Assembly (NCBI GenBank): GCA_030063045.1
Contig: JAQSEB010000078.1
Location: forward strand, 1,122,001-1,186,000
Reading direction: 5' to 3'
Source of the DNA: Pratylenchus scribneri
Lineage: Eukaryota > Nematoda > Chromadorea > Rhabditida > Pratylenchidae
DNA: 64,000 bases
In this document: in pieces, positions 50,882 through 62,235 of the stretch
Numbering within the stretch: position 1 is the first letter of the stretch
How the letters are laid out: the number at the start of each line of letters is the position of its first letter
The notes under the pieces: model-generated
What the model was told of the DNA's origin: nothing
Database searches by the model: none
The model's input: the letters and a program-made list of their open reading frames with translations, nothing else
Position numbers and translations under genes: made by a program

Positions 50882-51128
50882 ATGAAAGATTTTCTCCCAG
50901 TGAATCAGTCAAAGGATAAGCTGAAAGCTGAGCGCGAGTGTTGCTGTCCTAATTTAGACAAGGATAGAAATCTTATATTTATTATTGCCATGCCATTTGT
51001 CATCATTGCAATTTTATGGTAAAAAAATAAAGCGCCAATATTTCAATTTTAGGCTTTTATTAGTGCCCAGCATTGATGATGGCAAATGCAAAATAGTAAA
51101 TATTAGTATATTAGAATTTGAAGAATAA
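50882..51128 (+). CDS. Small single-pass membrane protein candidate, 70 residues, 2 exons
   Basis: The ATG at 50,882 directly follows TTCTTTGCAG, which could be a trans-splice or intron acceptor. Exon 1 (50,882-51,018) encodes a polar N-terminus with a CCC cluster just before a hydrophobic span (LIFIIAMPFVIIAIL). Exon 2 (51,053-51,128) continues LLLVPSIDDGKC and ends TAA inside GAATAAAA, a possible AATAAA signal. The intron would be only 34 bp (GTAAAA..TTTTAG), short even for a nematode. Without splicing the frame stops after 46 residues at the end of the span. Juxtamembrane cysteines are often palmitoylated; that is inference. No family recognised. Confidence 0.42.
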
Positions 51129-51386
51129 AATTTTGTTAAAATCTGACCAAAAACTAGGGCTTTATATAAACCGGATAATGCCGGAAAATGCTCTTAAATA
51201 TTATTAAAATAAAATCAAAACATCAAAAGGTTAGCGCGCCTTTTTGTGAAAATAATATTTTCGTCTATATGTGTGTTTTCCATTGAAAATAATATTTTTA
51301 AATTTATTAAGGGAAATGGACATTTTGGCATTTTTTTGGTGGGGATTTGTTATTGGGGATTTGTGGTGGATTAGCCCAGTGGGAAA

Positions 51387-51560
51387 ATGTTGGCGCCATT
51401 CGCCTTAAGATCAAGCGAAGATAGCTGGAATCGACTTAAATTTTTTTTTGACCGGATTTTGACGACGATGGCGTTTCCTAATCTGCGGAATATTAAAAAG
51501 TGCATTTTGAAGTACATTAAAGCAAATTCAAAGAAGAGGAGGAGTCAATCATCATTTTGA
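51387..51560 (+). CDS. Small basic ORF, 57 residues (uncertain)
   Basis: An ATG frame of 57 codons with varied composition: ALRSSEDSWNRLKFFFDRIL, then LRNIKKCILKYIKANSKK and a Ser-rich end. It ends TGA at 51,560 and lies 260 bp after the two-exon membrane candidate on the same strand. No domain is recognised; it could be an exon of a larger gene or a chance ORF. Confidence 0.28.
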   Translation: MLAPFALRSSEDSWNRLKFFFDRILTTMAFPNLRNIKKCILKYIKANSKKRRSQSSF

Positions 51561-51916
51561 TGGGGGAAAATGTGGAGTGGATAATATTTTTGAGGGAAAA
51601 TATCCATTATCCAAAGCACATGAGATGAGCTTATTCATCAAAAAAAAAAAAAAAATACAAATTTGAAAATGAATTAAAGTCCGGAAGGAAAATGTCTCAT
51701 GCACTTGTGGAATTAGGACAAAAAAAATTAGACGAAAATTCATTGGAAAATATATTGAATTTGCCGGAACACTTTTTATGCCAAAAAAATTTTTTGAGGC
51801 CATAATTTGGCCATAAAGTATTGATGAGGCTTAGGATGCTCATTATGTTCTAGCCAAAAATTTTATACAATTTTCAATCGGCAAATTTTCTTCGTCCCCA
51901 CTTGCATTTTTGGCAT

Positions 51917-52153
51917 ATGAAAAAAATTGAAAACCAAAAATCCATTTTTTCATGGTCTGAAAATATGTCTGTGCTTTTCATTTTGCAGCTGTTTTCCACC
52001 GGGCATGCAAAAATGCAAGGCAAAATTCATTATCGAGCAAAAAGCAATGAGGAACTAATAAGGGGGCATTTGGAGGAAATGGCCAAAAGCAAAAATGCCA
52101 ATGAAAAAGGGAGGGAAAAGGGAAGAAAATGGGAAAGCTGCGAATTAGCATGA
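51917..52153 (+). CDS. Possible small ORF or exon with acidic/basic tail (uncertain)
   Basis: From ATG at 51,917 the frame runs 78 codons to TGA. A CATTTTGCAG in the middle could be an acceptor, with the exon beginning LFSTGHAKMQGKIHYR and continuing into a charged helix (SNEELIRGHLEEMAKSKN). A second ATG frame overlaps from 52,129 to 52,368. The purine-rich tail weakens the case for coding. Confidence 0.22.
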   Translation: MKKIENQKSIFSWSENMSVLFILQLFSTGHAKMQGKIHYRAKSNEELIRGHLEEMAKSKNANEKGREKGRKWESCELA

Positions 52154-52369
52154 TTTATTGGGACGGACGACCTTTTCCACCTACTCTCTCCTTTTTTCTT
52201 ATTTGGCTTATTGAATTTGGGGCCAATGTTTTTATGGCCACAGATTGTCTTATTGGCAGCAGGAGAGGAAAGAAAAACAAATCAAAAAGCAGCTTTAACG
52301 GATTAATTAGTATTTATTTTTTTAATTTAATTATTTATTTTTTTAATTTGGGGCTTAATAAGGTATAAA

Positions 52370-54630
52370 CAATAATATTGTACCTTTTTCTTTAGCACAA
52401 AATGAAAATTAATTTTAGGCGTGTGTTTTGCCCAAGAGGAAAGATGTAATATATCCAGATCCAAAAAATTTTTTAGATTTTTATTCTACTACTCATATTT
52501 GATTGTAAAATGATGAAAAATATGGTTTTTTAGGTGATTATAGGTTGACCAATTTTTGGGGGTAGTCTAAAAGGTAATTTTAGAGGGAAAAAAATCTGCA
52601 CCCGGATAATTGACAAACATCAAAGGAAAAGTCTAGGGAAAATATTAAAGGTCAAAAAAGGAGAAGAACTCCTAAATTTGATGCCATTCATTCAATTTTA
52701 AATGTCCCAAAAATGGAAAAACCTAATTTTAAACCCATCTTTCCCTTATTTAGGGCATCATTTTGGAACATATTTTTTTGGTTCGCATTTCCTTTTTAAA
52801 TAACCCATGGATTCTATAAGTAATCTCATTGGACAAAAAATGGTGGGCGAATATATTTTTGGCCTCCTTTTTTGGCCACATTCCAATCTATAAATAAAAT
52901 ATGCACTTGGACCTCTTATTTCTTTGGGCTTGGCCCTTGACCCTCCATATTCCTCCTCCTTCCTTTTTCCTTATTGGCATTTGCCATGTCCAATAGTGTT
53001 CCCATCATATTTTTTTGGCCTAAACATTCAAAGTGGCCATGGCATGGTTTTCCTCTTAAAAAGCCTCCCTCTTTTTTCAAAGCCGGTTCCCTCTTTCTTC
53101 TGATGAGATTTTCCCCTTTTTAGACTTAATAAAAGACCAAACTCATCAGCCAGTTTTGGCAAACCCCCCTTTTCGTTTTTATGTTTTTGGGATGGATTTT
53201 TCCCGGAAAAGGGTGGCGGCCAACTTCCCCATTGCCCCCACCCACACATGTTCCTCCCTTTCTTTTCTATATTTGTTTTTAGGAAGCGGAAAAAAGTTTT
53301 GAGTTAAATTTTGCGACTAAAATGTTGGAATTTACGTGGAAATGCATGGATTTGGCTTCATCATAAGAAGAAGATGACAAATGAGGCGGATTTAGACAAA
53401 TTTGACGAAAATTCACGAGAAAAATTAGAGGGGGCGGTTAGAAGATACAATGTGGATTGGCATTGGCATTTATATTTTTGGTGCATTGACATAAACAAAT
53501 ATGGCCGAATATGAATGAACTCAGTGACGATTTGAGAGGGAAAATTAATGTATTAACTTAGGTTTTTGGCCCATAACTCAATGAGATAATCACCAATTCG
53601 AGAAGGCTAATAAATCCATTAAAAAGTGTAAAATATATTCTGTTTGGAAACAGGTGGAATTAAAGTACAATTCAGCTAGACAATTATGAATTTGGGAAAG
53701 TAATTTATCATTTGAAAAAAAATCCTCTCAAAATTAGACTATTAGGTTTTAAGAAATTTCAGCTAAAAAATTATTCACAAAGTCTTTGAATGTAATAAAC
53801 CCGAACATTTTGAGGAGAAGCCGCTCATTTTACAAATTATGAAAAGTCACTTTTTAAAAGAAATTTATAATTTTCAAATGAATGGCCTATCGTCTTTCTA
53901 AATTGGTTGATTTTGATTCTTTGTTGAGAATATCAAAAGAAAAGTTGGTAATCGGGGTTATAATTGAAAAGAGAGGAGAGGAAATGTAAATAATTTTCTG
54001 GGAATTTATTTATTTAATGATTTCAAACAAAATAAGCCAATTTTTAGCTCAAAAGTACAACCTAAATTGACTCACATCTTAGCCCCGTTTTTAAGTCAAA
54101 ATAATCAGATTTGAATTTGTGGCCAATTTGGGGGAGCAAAAGGGACCGGAAAAGGAAAAAAGTGGCGAATTTGTGGGCGCTGATTCCATTTCAGAGGAAG
54201 GAAGGAAGAAACATCACATTTTTGGGGGTGTAGGCCAAAAATGGAATAGAAGGGCCGTCTTCAAGCGAATGGGGCCAAAATTGAGTTCAATTGAGGAGGA
54301 CGTGAAAGTGAAACTGGGGATGGGGGAGGGAGGATAGGGGTGGGCCAAGTTCATTAGGATGGGATGAGGGAAAAGCATGGAATTAGTTTTTTATGGCCAC
54401 TCTTTTTTATCCCCTATGGGTCCCCACTCCCCACACATTTAAAAAGATCCAATGAACTCTTAATGGTATTCTCACGCAAAAATTGGACCAATAAATTTGG
54501 CAGAAGAGATTTCGGTGTTTGTTAATTTTGATGGCATTTAGAAGCATTTTAAATTGTTGCGGAATTTCATTTTAATTGGAAAATATTGTTTGAATTTGGG
54601 AGGGGTCATTTGATTGAATACATGCTGCAT
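52370..54630. other. No convincing gene seen
   Basis: A+T-rich sequence. Short ORFs at 53,028-53,249 (-), 53,311-53,514 (+) and 54,119-54,337 (+) are purine-biased and show no domain. A very degenerate R1 copy can be traced at about 53,562-53,943. Confidence 0.5.
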
Positions 54631-54632
54631 CG

Positions 54633-54934
54633 ATTCTTTTAACCATATCTCAACAAGGAAACAACCAATTTGAGAAGGAGATATGCCATTTTAAAGCCTT
54701 AAAACTCCTCTAAAAAGTTGCATTTTTAATTTTATAAAATCAAGTCTTATAAAAAGTTCATATCTTTGAATATAATAAACCCGAAAATTTTAGAAAAATG
54801 TGCTTAATTTACAAAATGCTTTAAATTTTCATAAAATTAAAATAGCCACTTTTAATAGGACATTTAGGGCTTTCAAATGGCATATCGCCTTTCCAAATTG
54901 GTTGCTTCCTTGTCTAGTTATGGCCAAAAGAATG
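54633..54934. repeat. R1 fold-back element
   Basis: Full-length copy with both arms. Confidence 0.72.
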
Positions 54935-55519
54935 GCACCAGTTAATGACAGAATATAGCATTCTCTCTATTAACAAATTTTTCTCTTCCGTGAATTAATG
55001 TCTTGAAAAAAAGGAAGGGAAATAAAATAATTAAATTACTTATAAATTTGAATTTTGAAAACAAATGGAAACGCCAAAAATGATTGAAATAGAACATCAT
55101 TGAATAAAATGAATTGTTTTGTTGGTGGTACCAAGTAAGTGCCATCCCCCCCTGTTCGCCTCATTCAAATAAATAAACTCATTTGTTTTCTTTCCGGCGT
55201 GCCAAAAGGAAGGGGAAAAAGTTTTTGGTGGATTTTTCGCGGAAAATGCGCGAAAATCAAAGTTCATTGAGGAAAATTCCCCCTTTTTGCCCTTCGGCCT
55301 CCTTTCCATCATTGGAAAGTGCAGAAAAAATGGAGGGATATGCGCAAACAAATAATAAATATTCATGGATAGAAGGGGAATTGAAGAAAAAGTGGCTCAA
55401 ATGAAAATGATGATAGAAGGTTGGTGGATGGCACGGACCAATAAAAAAGTTCGCCATCCTCTTCCAAACTTAAATAGCAACAACTTCTTTCAGCATCATC
55501 ATTTCCATAAATATGGCCC

Positions 55520-55819
55520 GTTCTTTTGGCCATATCTCAACAATGAAACCAATTTTGGAAGGCGATATGCCATTTGAAAGCCCTAAATGTCCTCTAAAAA
55601 GTGGCTTTCATAATTTTTTGTAAATTTAAAATATTTGTAAAATAAGCAGCTTTTCCTCAAAATGTACAGGTTTATTACCTTAAACGCATCTAAATGGTTT
55701 TAAGGCTAAATTTCATAAAGTCTAAATATGCCGCTTTTTAGAGGACATTTAGAGCTTTCAAATGGCATATTTCCTTCCTGAATTGGTTGCTTCCTTGTTG
55801 AGTTATGGCCAAAAGAATG
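55520..55819. repeat. R1 fold-back element
   Basis: One of the best-preserved copies: left arm TTCTTTTGGCCATATCTCAA, right arm TTGTTGAGTTATGGCCAAAA. Confidence 0.78.
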
Positions 55820-55829
55820 TCCTAGGTAC

Positions 55830-57870
55830 TGAAATGTCCCCAAATGGCATGATATTCAAATTTTTCCAGGAAAAGTGCAGTGGCCCTAAAAATATGATTA
55901 TGTTTTGAACCGCACAATTTTGGCACTAATTTTATCATGTTTTTATTAGAATGGAAGCGGATAGCGGAAAAACAAGCAACCGGCGGAACTTCTTCCTCTT
56001 TTTCCCCCCTCTGACAATTTGCAATCCACGCCGGTCAATTTGAAGGGCACTAGACTGGCAAAAAAATTATAGGCAGAATTGGGGGTGGAAGAGGAATTCC
56101 GTGAATCCAGGCAAATTTGTGTGAGGGAAATGCACTTTTTAAAATTTGTTCGGAAAAAATTATGGTGAATTCATTGAAAAATGTTCTTATTTGAAGGAGA
56201 GGCTGATATTTGGGTAATTTGCCATTTTAAAAATATTGGAGTCGTAATGGAATGAACTCTACCATAACGATTTAAATCTATGGATACTTATTAGAGAATT
56301 ATGACCAAAAAAACTGGGAACATTTGTTATTTATTTCATGAGATGAACTTGGGCGCGTGAAGCTTTAGAAATGCTTAAAGAATTGAAAAAATTTTACTAT
56401 TTTATGCAATTTAAATAGCTGGATTTGATCTATCTAAATTTTAAAGTAATTAGATTGAATTAAGTTTACAAAATTATAGCCTAACAATAGAAAAAATTCT
56501 ACCAAAAAATTGGGTTCAATATTTGCACATAGGCTGAACCCAAATAAATTTATGAAATTTATTGGTATTCGATAGTCAAAACTTAGCACTTCAAAATGAC
56601 AAATTAGTCGAAAATAGTTTATTGCTTATTAGTAAAATTATTTTGCAAGACCATACGTTATATTAAAAATGTTCAATTTTTTTGTGGAGAACAAAATCTG
56701 TTGGATGCCATATTTGCAATTGAAGGGAAAATATCTTTAGATGAACATTTCTGTTCCCGACAATTTGGGAATATATTCGTTGACCAAATTTATTCTTTTA
56801 TTTTTCTGTGTTGGTCTTTTCTAGGAAAGGAACGTCCAAAATTGAAAAATGTCAAATTCAGAAATTGAGAATTGGTGGTTAGATTGGGCAACAACAAAAA
56901 AAAAAACAAATTAGTGAACTGGGAAATGACTCTAATAAATAATCCAAGTTAACTATGTGGAGTGGGAATTTAGGCATCCAATTTTTCATGCATTTTTCAA
57001 GTGAATAAGAGTTTTTAAATTTTACATATTTGGTACCATTTTATACCCATAATTGGGCCGAATTAATCAAGACAGGAAAAATGGTTTGATTTTGATGGAA
57101 ATTGTAAAAATTTATGAATTATATGACGATCAAAAAAATAGCGCAAAATTGGGCCAACATCGGGCAGTTTTTTGGTTTTTTGGGCCATTTTTCAGGTGAT
57201 TATTTATTAGCTTTAGGTTTAGTAAATTTGAAATTATTGTACAGCCCAGCAGATTTGGATGATTTGTTTGAAATGAAAAAGAATTAATGAATTTGATGAA
57301 AAATCGCAAAAATTTATGAGCAACAAAATTGGCAACCATTTTTAGTCATAAATTTCCGGTCAATTTTAATTTGTTCAATCAATTTGTTAAATAAATGTTC
57401 TCAAGAATGAGCTTAATCAGATGGTATAAAATTTTTATTAATAGAGCATGAAACTGAAAATATTGGCCAATGACCTAAATGTTTATGGCCAAATCAATCA
57501 ATGATATAAAAATTGAATTTCTAGTACAAATTAACTTCTTAAATTTCTAAAATATGTACTTTTAAATTATTTTAATTTTAATAGCAAATTGTAAATTACA
57601 AACCATAAGAAAAAATGGATGGTAAATTCTTTGGAAAAAATGGAAAAAAATGTGAAAAGGAGGAAATTTTTGTCTGGTCCAATTTGCATCCAATTTGCCT
57701 CTCACAAACTTATGCGGTAATGTTTTTTTGAGAGGGAATAAAGGAAGAAAGAAAAATTGTTCAATTCCCTGAAGAAAAAGTGGCATAAAGAAAAGTGCTA
57801 TTGGCACGCATAATTTTGGATAATAAGAATAAGAAATAATATCCTCATTTATTCATAGAGAGTATTTGGG
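55830..57870. other. No gene seen
   Basis: A+T-rich sequence with only short, low-complexity ORFs on either strand and no splice-bounded exon I could defend. Confidence 0.5.
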
Positions 57871-57879
57871 CCAAATTCG

Positions 57880-58490
57880 TCTTAGCATATTCTTATTCTG
57901 AAAGCATTAAACCGTTTTTAACAAATTTAATGGCATAGCAAGGTTTTGATCATTGAATGAATATAAATTTCCATAAATTAATTTGTTTTTATATTTATAC
58001 GTTGCGAAAAATTCCATTTCCAAAATAAGGCTTGAAAGTCTTTCCCATAATTTTGTGGGTATTTAGCTAATAAAACTAATTTATATTACATTTTATAGAT
58101 TAAATCAACTCTTCGATTTGATATAAAATTTTGTAAAATTTTTACATTTCTTAAAGTTTTAAAAAAAAAGCTTCGCGGGCAGTCTTGAAAAATGTGCGCA
58201 CATATTTTTTCGTATGAATTCTGTGAATTTTAGAGACTAATCAAATTATTTTATATTTATTGGATAGCCAAGAGTCTGCTCTTTAATTTGATCTAAAATT
58301 CTTTAAAATTCCTTCAATCGTTAAAGCATTAAAACTTAAAAGCTTCGTCACGCAAAGCATCCTTCATTGAATAAATGCACCAACTTTTTTGGTCATAGTT
58401 CTGATAATTTTAAAACAAATCAAATTACTTTATACTTCATTGGATATATTTAATCCCGATCTTATAAAATTCTATTAATTTTTTTCCTTT
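57880..58490. repeat. Degenerate ~210-bp tandem repeat, family R4, second locus
   Basis: About three diverged units sharing with 14.3-15.15 kb the pieces 'GAATTCTGTGAATTTTA', 'AATCAAATTACTTTATACTTC', 'CTTTAATTTGATCTAAAATT' and 'TTAAAAGCTTCG', in the same order and strand. Confidence 0.55.
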
Positions 58491-59074
58491 TTTTTAAAAA
58501 CAGACTCGCACCGCCTCATTCTCATTCCTCAACCCTCCTCCTCCATATAAATTTGCATTTGGGGAATAATTTACATAAGAAAAGAAAGGGGATGGCCTCA
58601 TTTGAAGCTTGTTTACATTTATTTTTCCGCTTTTATACATTTTTTTATATTAAGTTATCAGCCATGCTCCTTTTTTGTGTGTTTTTTCCGGAATGGCCTG
58701 CCCCATTTGACTTGCCCTTGGGCAATCTTCATTTTGTGACAGGCACAAAAATTGCAAAAACAAAAAAAAATGCAACAGCAAAACAAGGAAGATTTTTGGG
58801 CATTCTTGGAAAATGAATATTTTTGAACGGATTTTTTGCTATTTACGGCAAAATAAAAGTCAAAATAAAATGTAGAAAATTCCATTTTTTTGTACTTCAA
58901 CAAAATGAGTGTGTTTTTCAGCCGCTGATGATTAAAAATTTTTGGCCACTTAAGTGAAGTAGCAAAGGAAGATATTCTCAGCAATAAATTGGCCAAAGGG
59001 GCGCATCAATTGGGCCAAAAAATATTTGATGGCAATGATAAGTATCATAGGAGGATTCAGTGCCAGTCGGTGCC

Positions 59075-59386
59075 AATCTTTTGGCCATAGCTCATCAAGG
59101 AAGCAATCAATTCAGGAGGGCAATATGCCATTTGAAAGCCCTAAATGTCCTCTAAAAAGTGGCCTTTCAAATTTTTTGAAAATCAAACTTATTAGTAAAA
59201 TAAGCGGCTTTTCCTCAAAATGATTCAGTTTAATTACAATTACAATCAAAGTCATTTAAAGCTTCTTAAAATCTTGAATTTATTAAATTTAATAAGCGCT
59301 ATTTTTAGAAGATATTTTGGATTTTCAAATGGTATATATTTCCTTCGCTGGCAATTGCCTCTTCTCTAAAAGAATAACCAAAGTAA
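59075..59386. repeat. R1 fold-back element, right arm eroded
   Basis: The left arm is well preserved (CTTTTGGCCATAGCTCATCA). The right arm keeps only GATATTTTGGATTTTCAAATGG and loses the terminal part. Confidence 0.65.
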
Positions 59387-59825
59387 TACAAATGACAATA
59401 TTATTGATGAGCATTGACCCTAGCCCTATTTCACACAATAATATGGAGAAAAAAATAATTAATTTTTTCTTTGTTAAATGAAAATTAATATCCAAAGAAA
59501 CTGAAATTATGGAAAAATTTATTAGTTTAAAAATGGGCGTTTTTATGCCATAAAATCTTGGCCAGCAATTGATTCAGTATTCTCTTTGAGGAAATTTTTT
59601 ATATCTCCCAAAAAAAAACATTTAATATTCAAAAATTTGTTTTTTTTTCAAAAATTGAAATTTAATGGCCATAAAATGGCCAAATCATCATTAATTGTTT
59701 CTTCTTCAAATTCATTCCTCCTCCTCTTCTTCTTCTTTGTCCAGCCATTTTTTCACGTCCATTTGTTCGTCCTTTGCCATTATTTTCGTTTTATTTGTGC
59801 TCATTGCCCATTGCCGATGCAGGAG

Positions 59826-59830
59826 GCGGG
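59826..59830. repeat. Target-site duplication, left copy (GCGGG)
   Basis: GCGGG directly abuts the left LTR; the same five bases abut the right LTR at 63,689-63,693. A 5-bp duplication is normal for LTR retrotransposon integrases. Confidence 0.9.
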
Positions 59831-60060
59831 TGTTGAAGCTAGAAACAAAAGGTTATGTTCTAGCTTCAAATATAAAAATAAATAAAATTTTTGTATTGGA
59901 AAAGGGGGGTATAAGGGGGAATTTGGGGGAAGGAATTTTGTAGTCAAAATATGAAGAAACACTGTAAGGCAAAAACAGCAAATGAAGACAAATTTTAAAA
60001 CTAGACTCTTTGTTTATAGACTATCGTCAAATTGAATACAGTACAGTTGTTGGAATTTGC

Positions 60061-60066
60061 TTTATT
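60061..60066 (-). terminator. LTR polyadenylation signal
   Basis: AATAAA in minus sense within CTAAATAAAGC, about 365 bases after the TATA-like box in the same LTR. The copy in the right LTR is at 63,284-63,289. Confidence 0.5.
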
Positions 60067-60143
60067 TAGGCGATGGAAATATTATGACGATAAAAGAAAA
60101 GGCATAAAAAATAATGAATAAAATTCCACTTTTATATTCCATT

Positions 60144-60371
60144 TTAATCCCTCAATATTAATCCATCTGATTCTTGATCTCCAATTTCTTTGACCATTCC
60201 ATATCCATTTTCCATCCAATCGGCACAATTGTAGAGCAGAGCAGCAGCAGCATAGCAGGCAGAATCCACGGCAATATTGTTTTGGGGTAGAATTTCCAAT
60301 CCCCAATTGTGGCTTGGGTAGTCAAATTGCCCGACAAAGGATATTAAAATTAACCCTGGGCAAAATTCCAT
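60144..60371 (-). CDS. 75-residue ORF inside the 3' LTR
   Basis: ATG-initiated frame starting about 60 bases after the TATA-like box and stopping before AATAAA, so it lies within the predicted transcript start region. The peptide is not low-complexity: a short hydrophobic start (GLILISFVG), then NWGLEILPQNN, an alanine-rich VDSACYAAAALLYNCADW and an acidic end. I recognise no family. It could be a real small protein carried by the LTR, a captured host exon or a chance ORF. An identical copy is in the other LTR. Confidence 0.35.
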   Translation of the reverse strand: MEFCPGLILISFVGQFDYPSHNWGLEILPQNNIAVDSACYAAAALLYNCADWMENGYGMVKEIGDQESDGLILRD

Positions 60372-60412
60372 TTTTTACTTTTTTGATCATTGATCATTGA
60401 ATAATAAAATTA

Positions 60413-60431
60413 TTTTAATTTATAAAAAATG
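60413..60431 (-). promoter_or_regulatory. TATA-like box in LTR
   Basis: Minus-sense TTTTTTATAAATTAAAA about 35-50 bases from the LTR start, the usual U3 promoter position. The right LTR has the same sequence at about 63,636-63,654, where it would drive the element itself. Confidence 0.45.
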
Positions 60432-60921
60432 GCCAAATAAAATAGGCAAAATTCTGTCCGTGACAGAGCTCGGGCCGGCCGATTTTAGGATATTTTTCCT
60501 ATCGGCTATTTTTGATTGCCCAGGGGAAATTGGCCTGCTTTGCTTTCTGCACCGATTTTTGACAAGGAATCGGATAATAGAATTATTTGAAGATAATTAT
60601 TTCAAATGGAATGAGGCCAAATAACCGAAATTATACTCAAAAAAAATTCCTTTGTTTTTGATCAAATGATTATGGGAAATAAAGAGTATAATATGGTGTA
60701 ATAAAATAATTCATTTTTGATAGGATCAAATTAATCCATTTAATTATCGCCATCCAATTTATATTTAATATTTCCTATTGTAAGAAAATAAATTTAATTA
60801 AAGCAAATTATTTTTTATTGATCTATATTTTAAGATCTAAAATAAACCGGATTTTTAATATTTGTTAAGATTGCCGAGGAGTAGTAAAATTAATATAAAT
60901 CTTTAAGGAAAGAAAAAACAC

Positions 60922-62235
60922 CTATAATATAGGTGAAAAAGAACCAAGTTTTTTAAGGACAAAAACTGCTGAAAACCAAATACTACTCCAAACGATTGGC
61001 CTTTTTTGGAATGGCACAATGACCCAATTTTGGCTTATTATTTTTTCTAAAAGCCATAGATTTTTGGGGCGGTAATATTTATTTTGAAGTCCAGATAGTT
61101 GCTCAGCAAGATTTTTCTCACTAAACATCATAAAGTATTCCTTGGCCCATCTTTCCATATCAATGGGTTTTTCCATTTTAAATGGTTCGAATTGAACTTT
61201 CATTTTTATTTCCTTTATTTTGGGAATTTTTACCTCCTTTTTATCCTTTTTCTTCAATTTTAATGTTAAGGAGGAGGAAAGGCGAGTTAATGATTTATTA
61301 ATACCAAAACAATTTGATTTGATTGGTACAGTTTCCCCATTGGCCGCAGTTTCATTCAATTCCAATAATGATTCTGGGCATTCTTTAAAGGGAAGTTTGG
61401 CTGTTAATTCATTTGACCAAACGATTTCGGGCTCAATGAAAATTGGTTTGGTCTTTTCGACCTTTTTCTCAATTTCAAAAATATTTTCCTCAAGTTTGAA
61501 GGTATATTCAATATATTCCCCAAGGTCATTGGGGAGTTTTTCCATGATTATTTCTTCATTTTCGGGGATATATTTATCAGTTTGAAGAGGATTTTGCTCT
61601 GAGGCTTTTTCCTCAACATCGAAGACATCTTTCAAGATAGTTTCCTCAGCATTGAGATTGGGAATATTTATCTCTAAGCTCATGTCATTGGCTTCGAGAA
61701 TATTTTCACCTCTTTCACAAGAAAGGGAATGGCATTCCTTTTCTTGATTGGGAACCATTTTATCATTGTTCAAATCCATATTGGGACTCTTTTGCCCTTT
61801 TTTATGGATAATTTTTGGTTTCAATCTGTTTTCATTATCGAAGCTTTTATCCCAAATTTCTTCTTTTATATTTGGATTTAAGGCCCAGCATAATTTCGTT
61901 GCCCGAAATTTAGGGGGGTGAACAATTAAATCCAATTCGAACATTTTATCTTCTAAAATGTAAATTAGATCAATGGGGCGATGTCCATTTGAAAGAAAAT
62001 TATCAAAGATAAGTTCTTCATTTTTAAGGCTTTCAATATCCAATCTAGAGAAAAGTTTAGTCCATTCATCTATAATTAAATTTAGAATTTCAATTGTTTG
62101 CTCTATCTTTTTGGATAGGCTTTCCATCGAATTTAAATCTTTCGGTTCCATGGCCAAAAGAATATCGGCCTCCGAAAGATATTGAATGGCTTGAGATGAA
62201 GGCAATGAGAAGGAAGACCGAATTTGATCGGACAT
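60922..62235 (-). CDS. Internal protein of the LTR element, 437 residues, unrecognised (gag position)
   Basis: The only long ORF in the element. I start it at ATG 62,235 (in MSDQIRSSFSLPSS); the open frame extends nine codons upstream without another ATG. Residues ~35-100 are Leu/Ile/Glu-rich and probably helical (KIEQTIEILNLIIDEW; ILEDKMFELDLIV), the kind of N-terminus seen in some gag proteins. The middle is acidic. Around 325-345 is a Lys-rich patch (LKLKKKDKKEVK). The C-terminal third is more hydrophobic with many Trp and Phe. No CCHC zinc knuckle, protease DSG or polymerase motif is present. By position it is gag-like; by sequence I cannot assign it. Confidence 0.6.
   Translation of the reverse strand: MSDQIRSSFSLPSSQAIQYLSEADILLAMEPKDLNSMESLSKKIEQTIEILNLIIDEWTKLFSRLDIESLKNEELIFDNFLSNGHRPIDLIYILEDKMFELDLIVHPPKFRATKLCWALNPNIKEEIWDKSFDNENRLKPKIIHKKGQKSPNMDLNNDKMVPNQEKECHSLSCERGENILEANDMSLEINIPNLNAEETILKDVFDVEEKASEQNPLQTDKYIPENEEIIMEKLPNDLGEYIEYTFKLEENIFEIEKKVEKTKPIFIEPEIVWSNELTAKLPFKECPESLLELNETAANGETVPIKSNCFGINKSLTRLSSSLTLKLKKKDKKEVKIPKIKEIKMKVQFEPFKMEKPIDMERWAKEYFMMFSEKNLAEQLSGLQNKYYRPKNLWLLEKIISQNWVIVPFQKRPIVWSSIWFSAVFVLKKLGSFSPIL

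Larger units (their letters stand above)
59831..60465 (-). repeat. 3' LTR (left copy)
   Basis: 635 bp. In minus sense it begins TGTCACGGACAG and ends CTAGCTTCAACA. TTTTTTATAAATTAAAA near its start is a TATA-like box; AATAAA (plus-strand 60,061-60,066) is the polyadenylation signal. The last ~40 bases form an inverted repeat (TTGAAGCTAGAA / TTCTAGCTTCAA) that can fold into a hairpin at the U5 end. It also holds a 75-codon ORF. Confidence 0.92.

Noticed and set aside
55097..55577. Cluster of overlapping ORFs on both strands
   Set aside because: Four frames look equally plausible and one runs into an R1 repeat arm; treated as chance.
58553..58996. Overlapping ORFs on both strands (87 and 112 codons)
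   Set aside because: Both look weakly coding, which cannot be true together; there is no splice or domain evidence to choose one.
59586..59885. 99-codon plus-strand ORF running into the LTR
   Set aside because: It is antisense to the interrupted host exon and crosses the insertion boundary.
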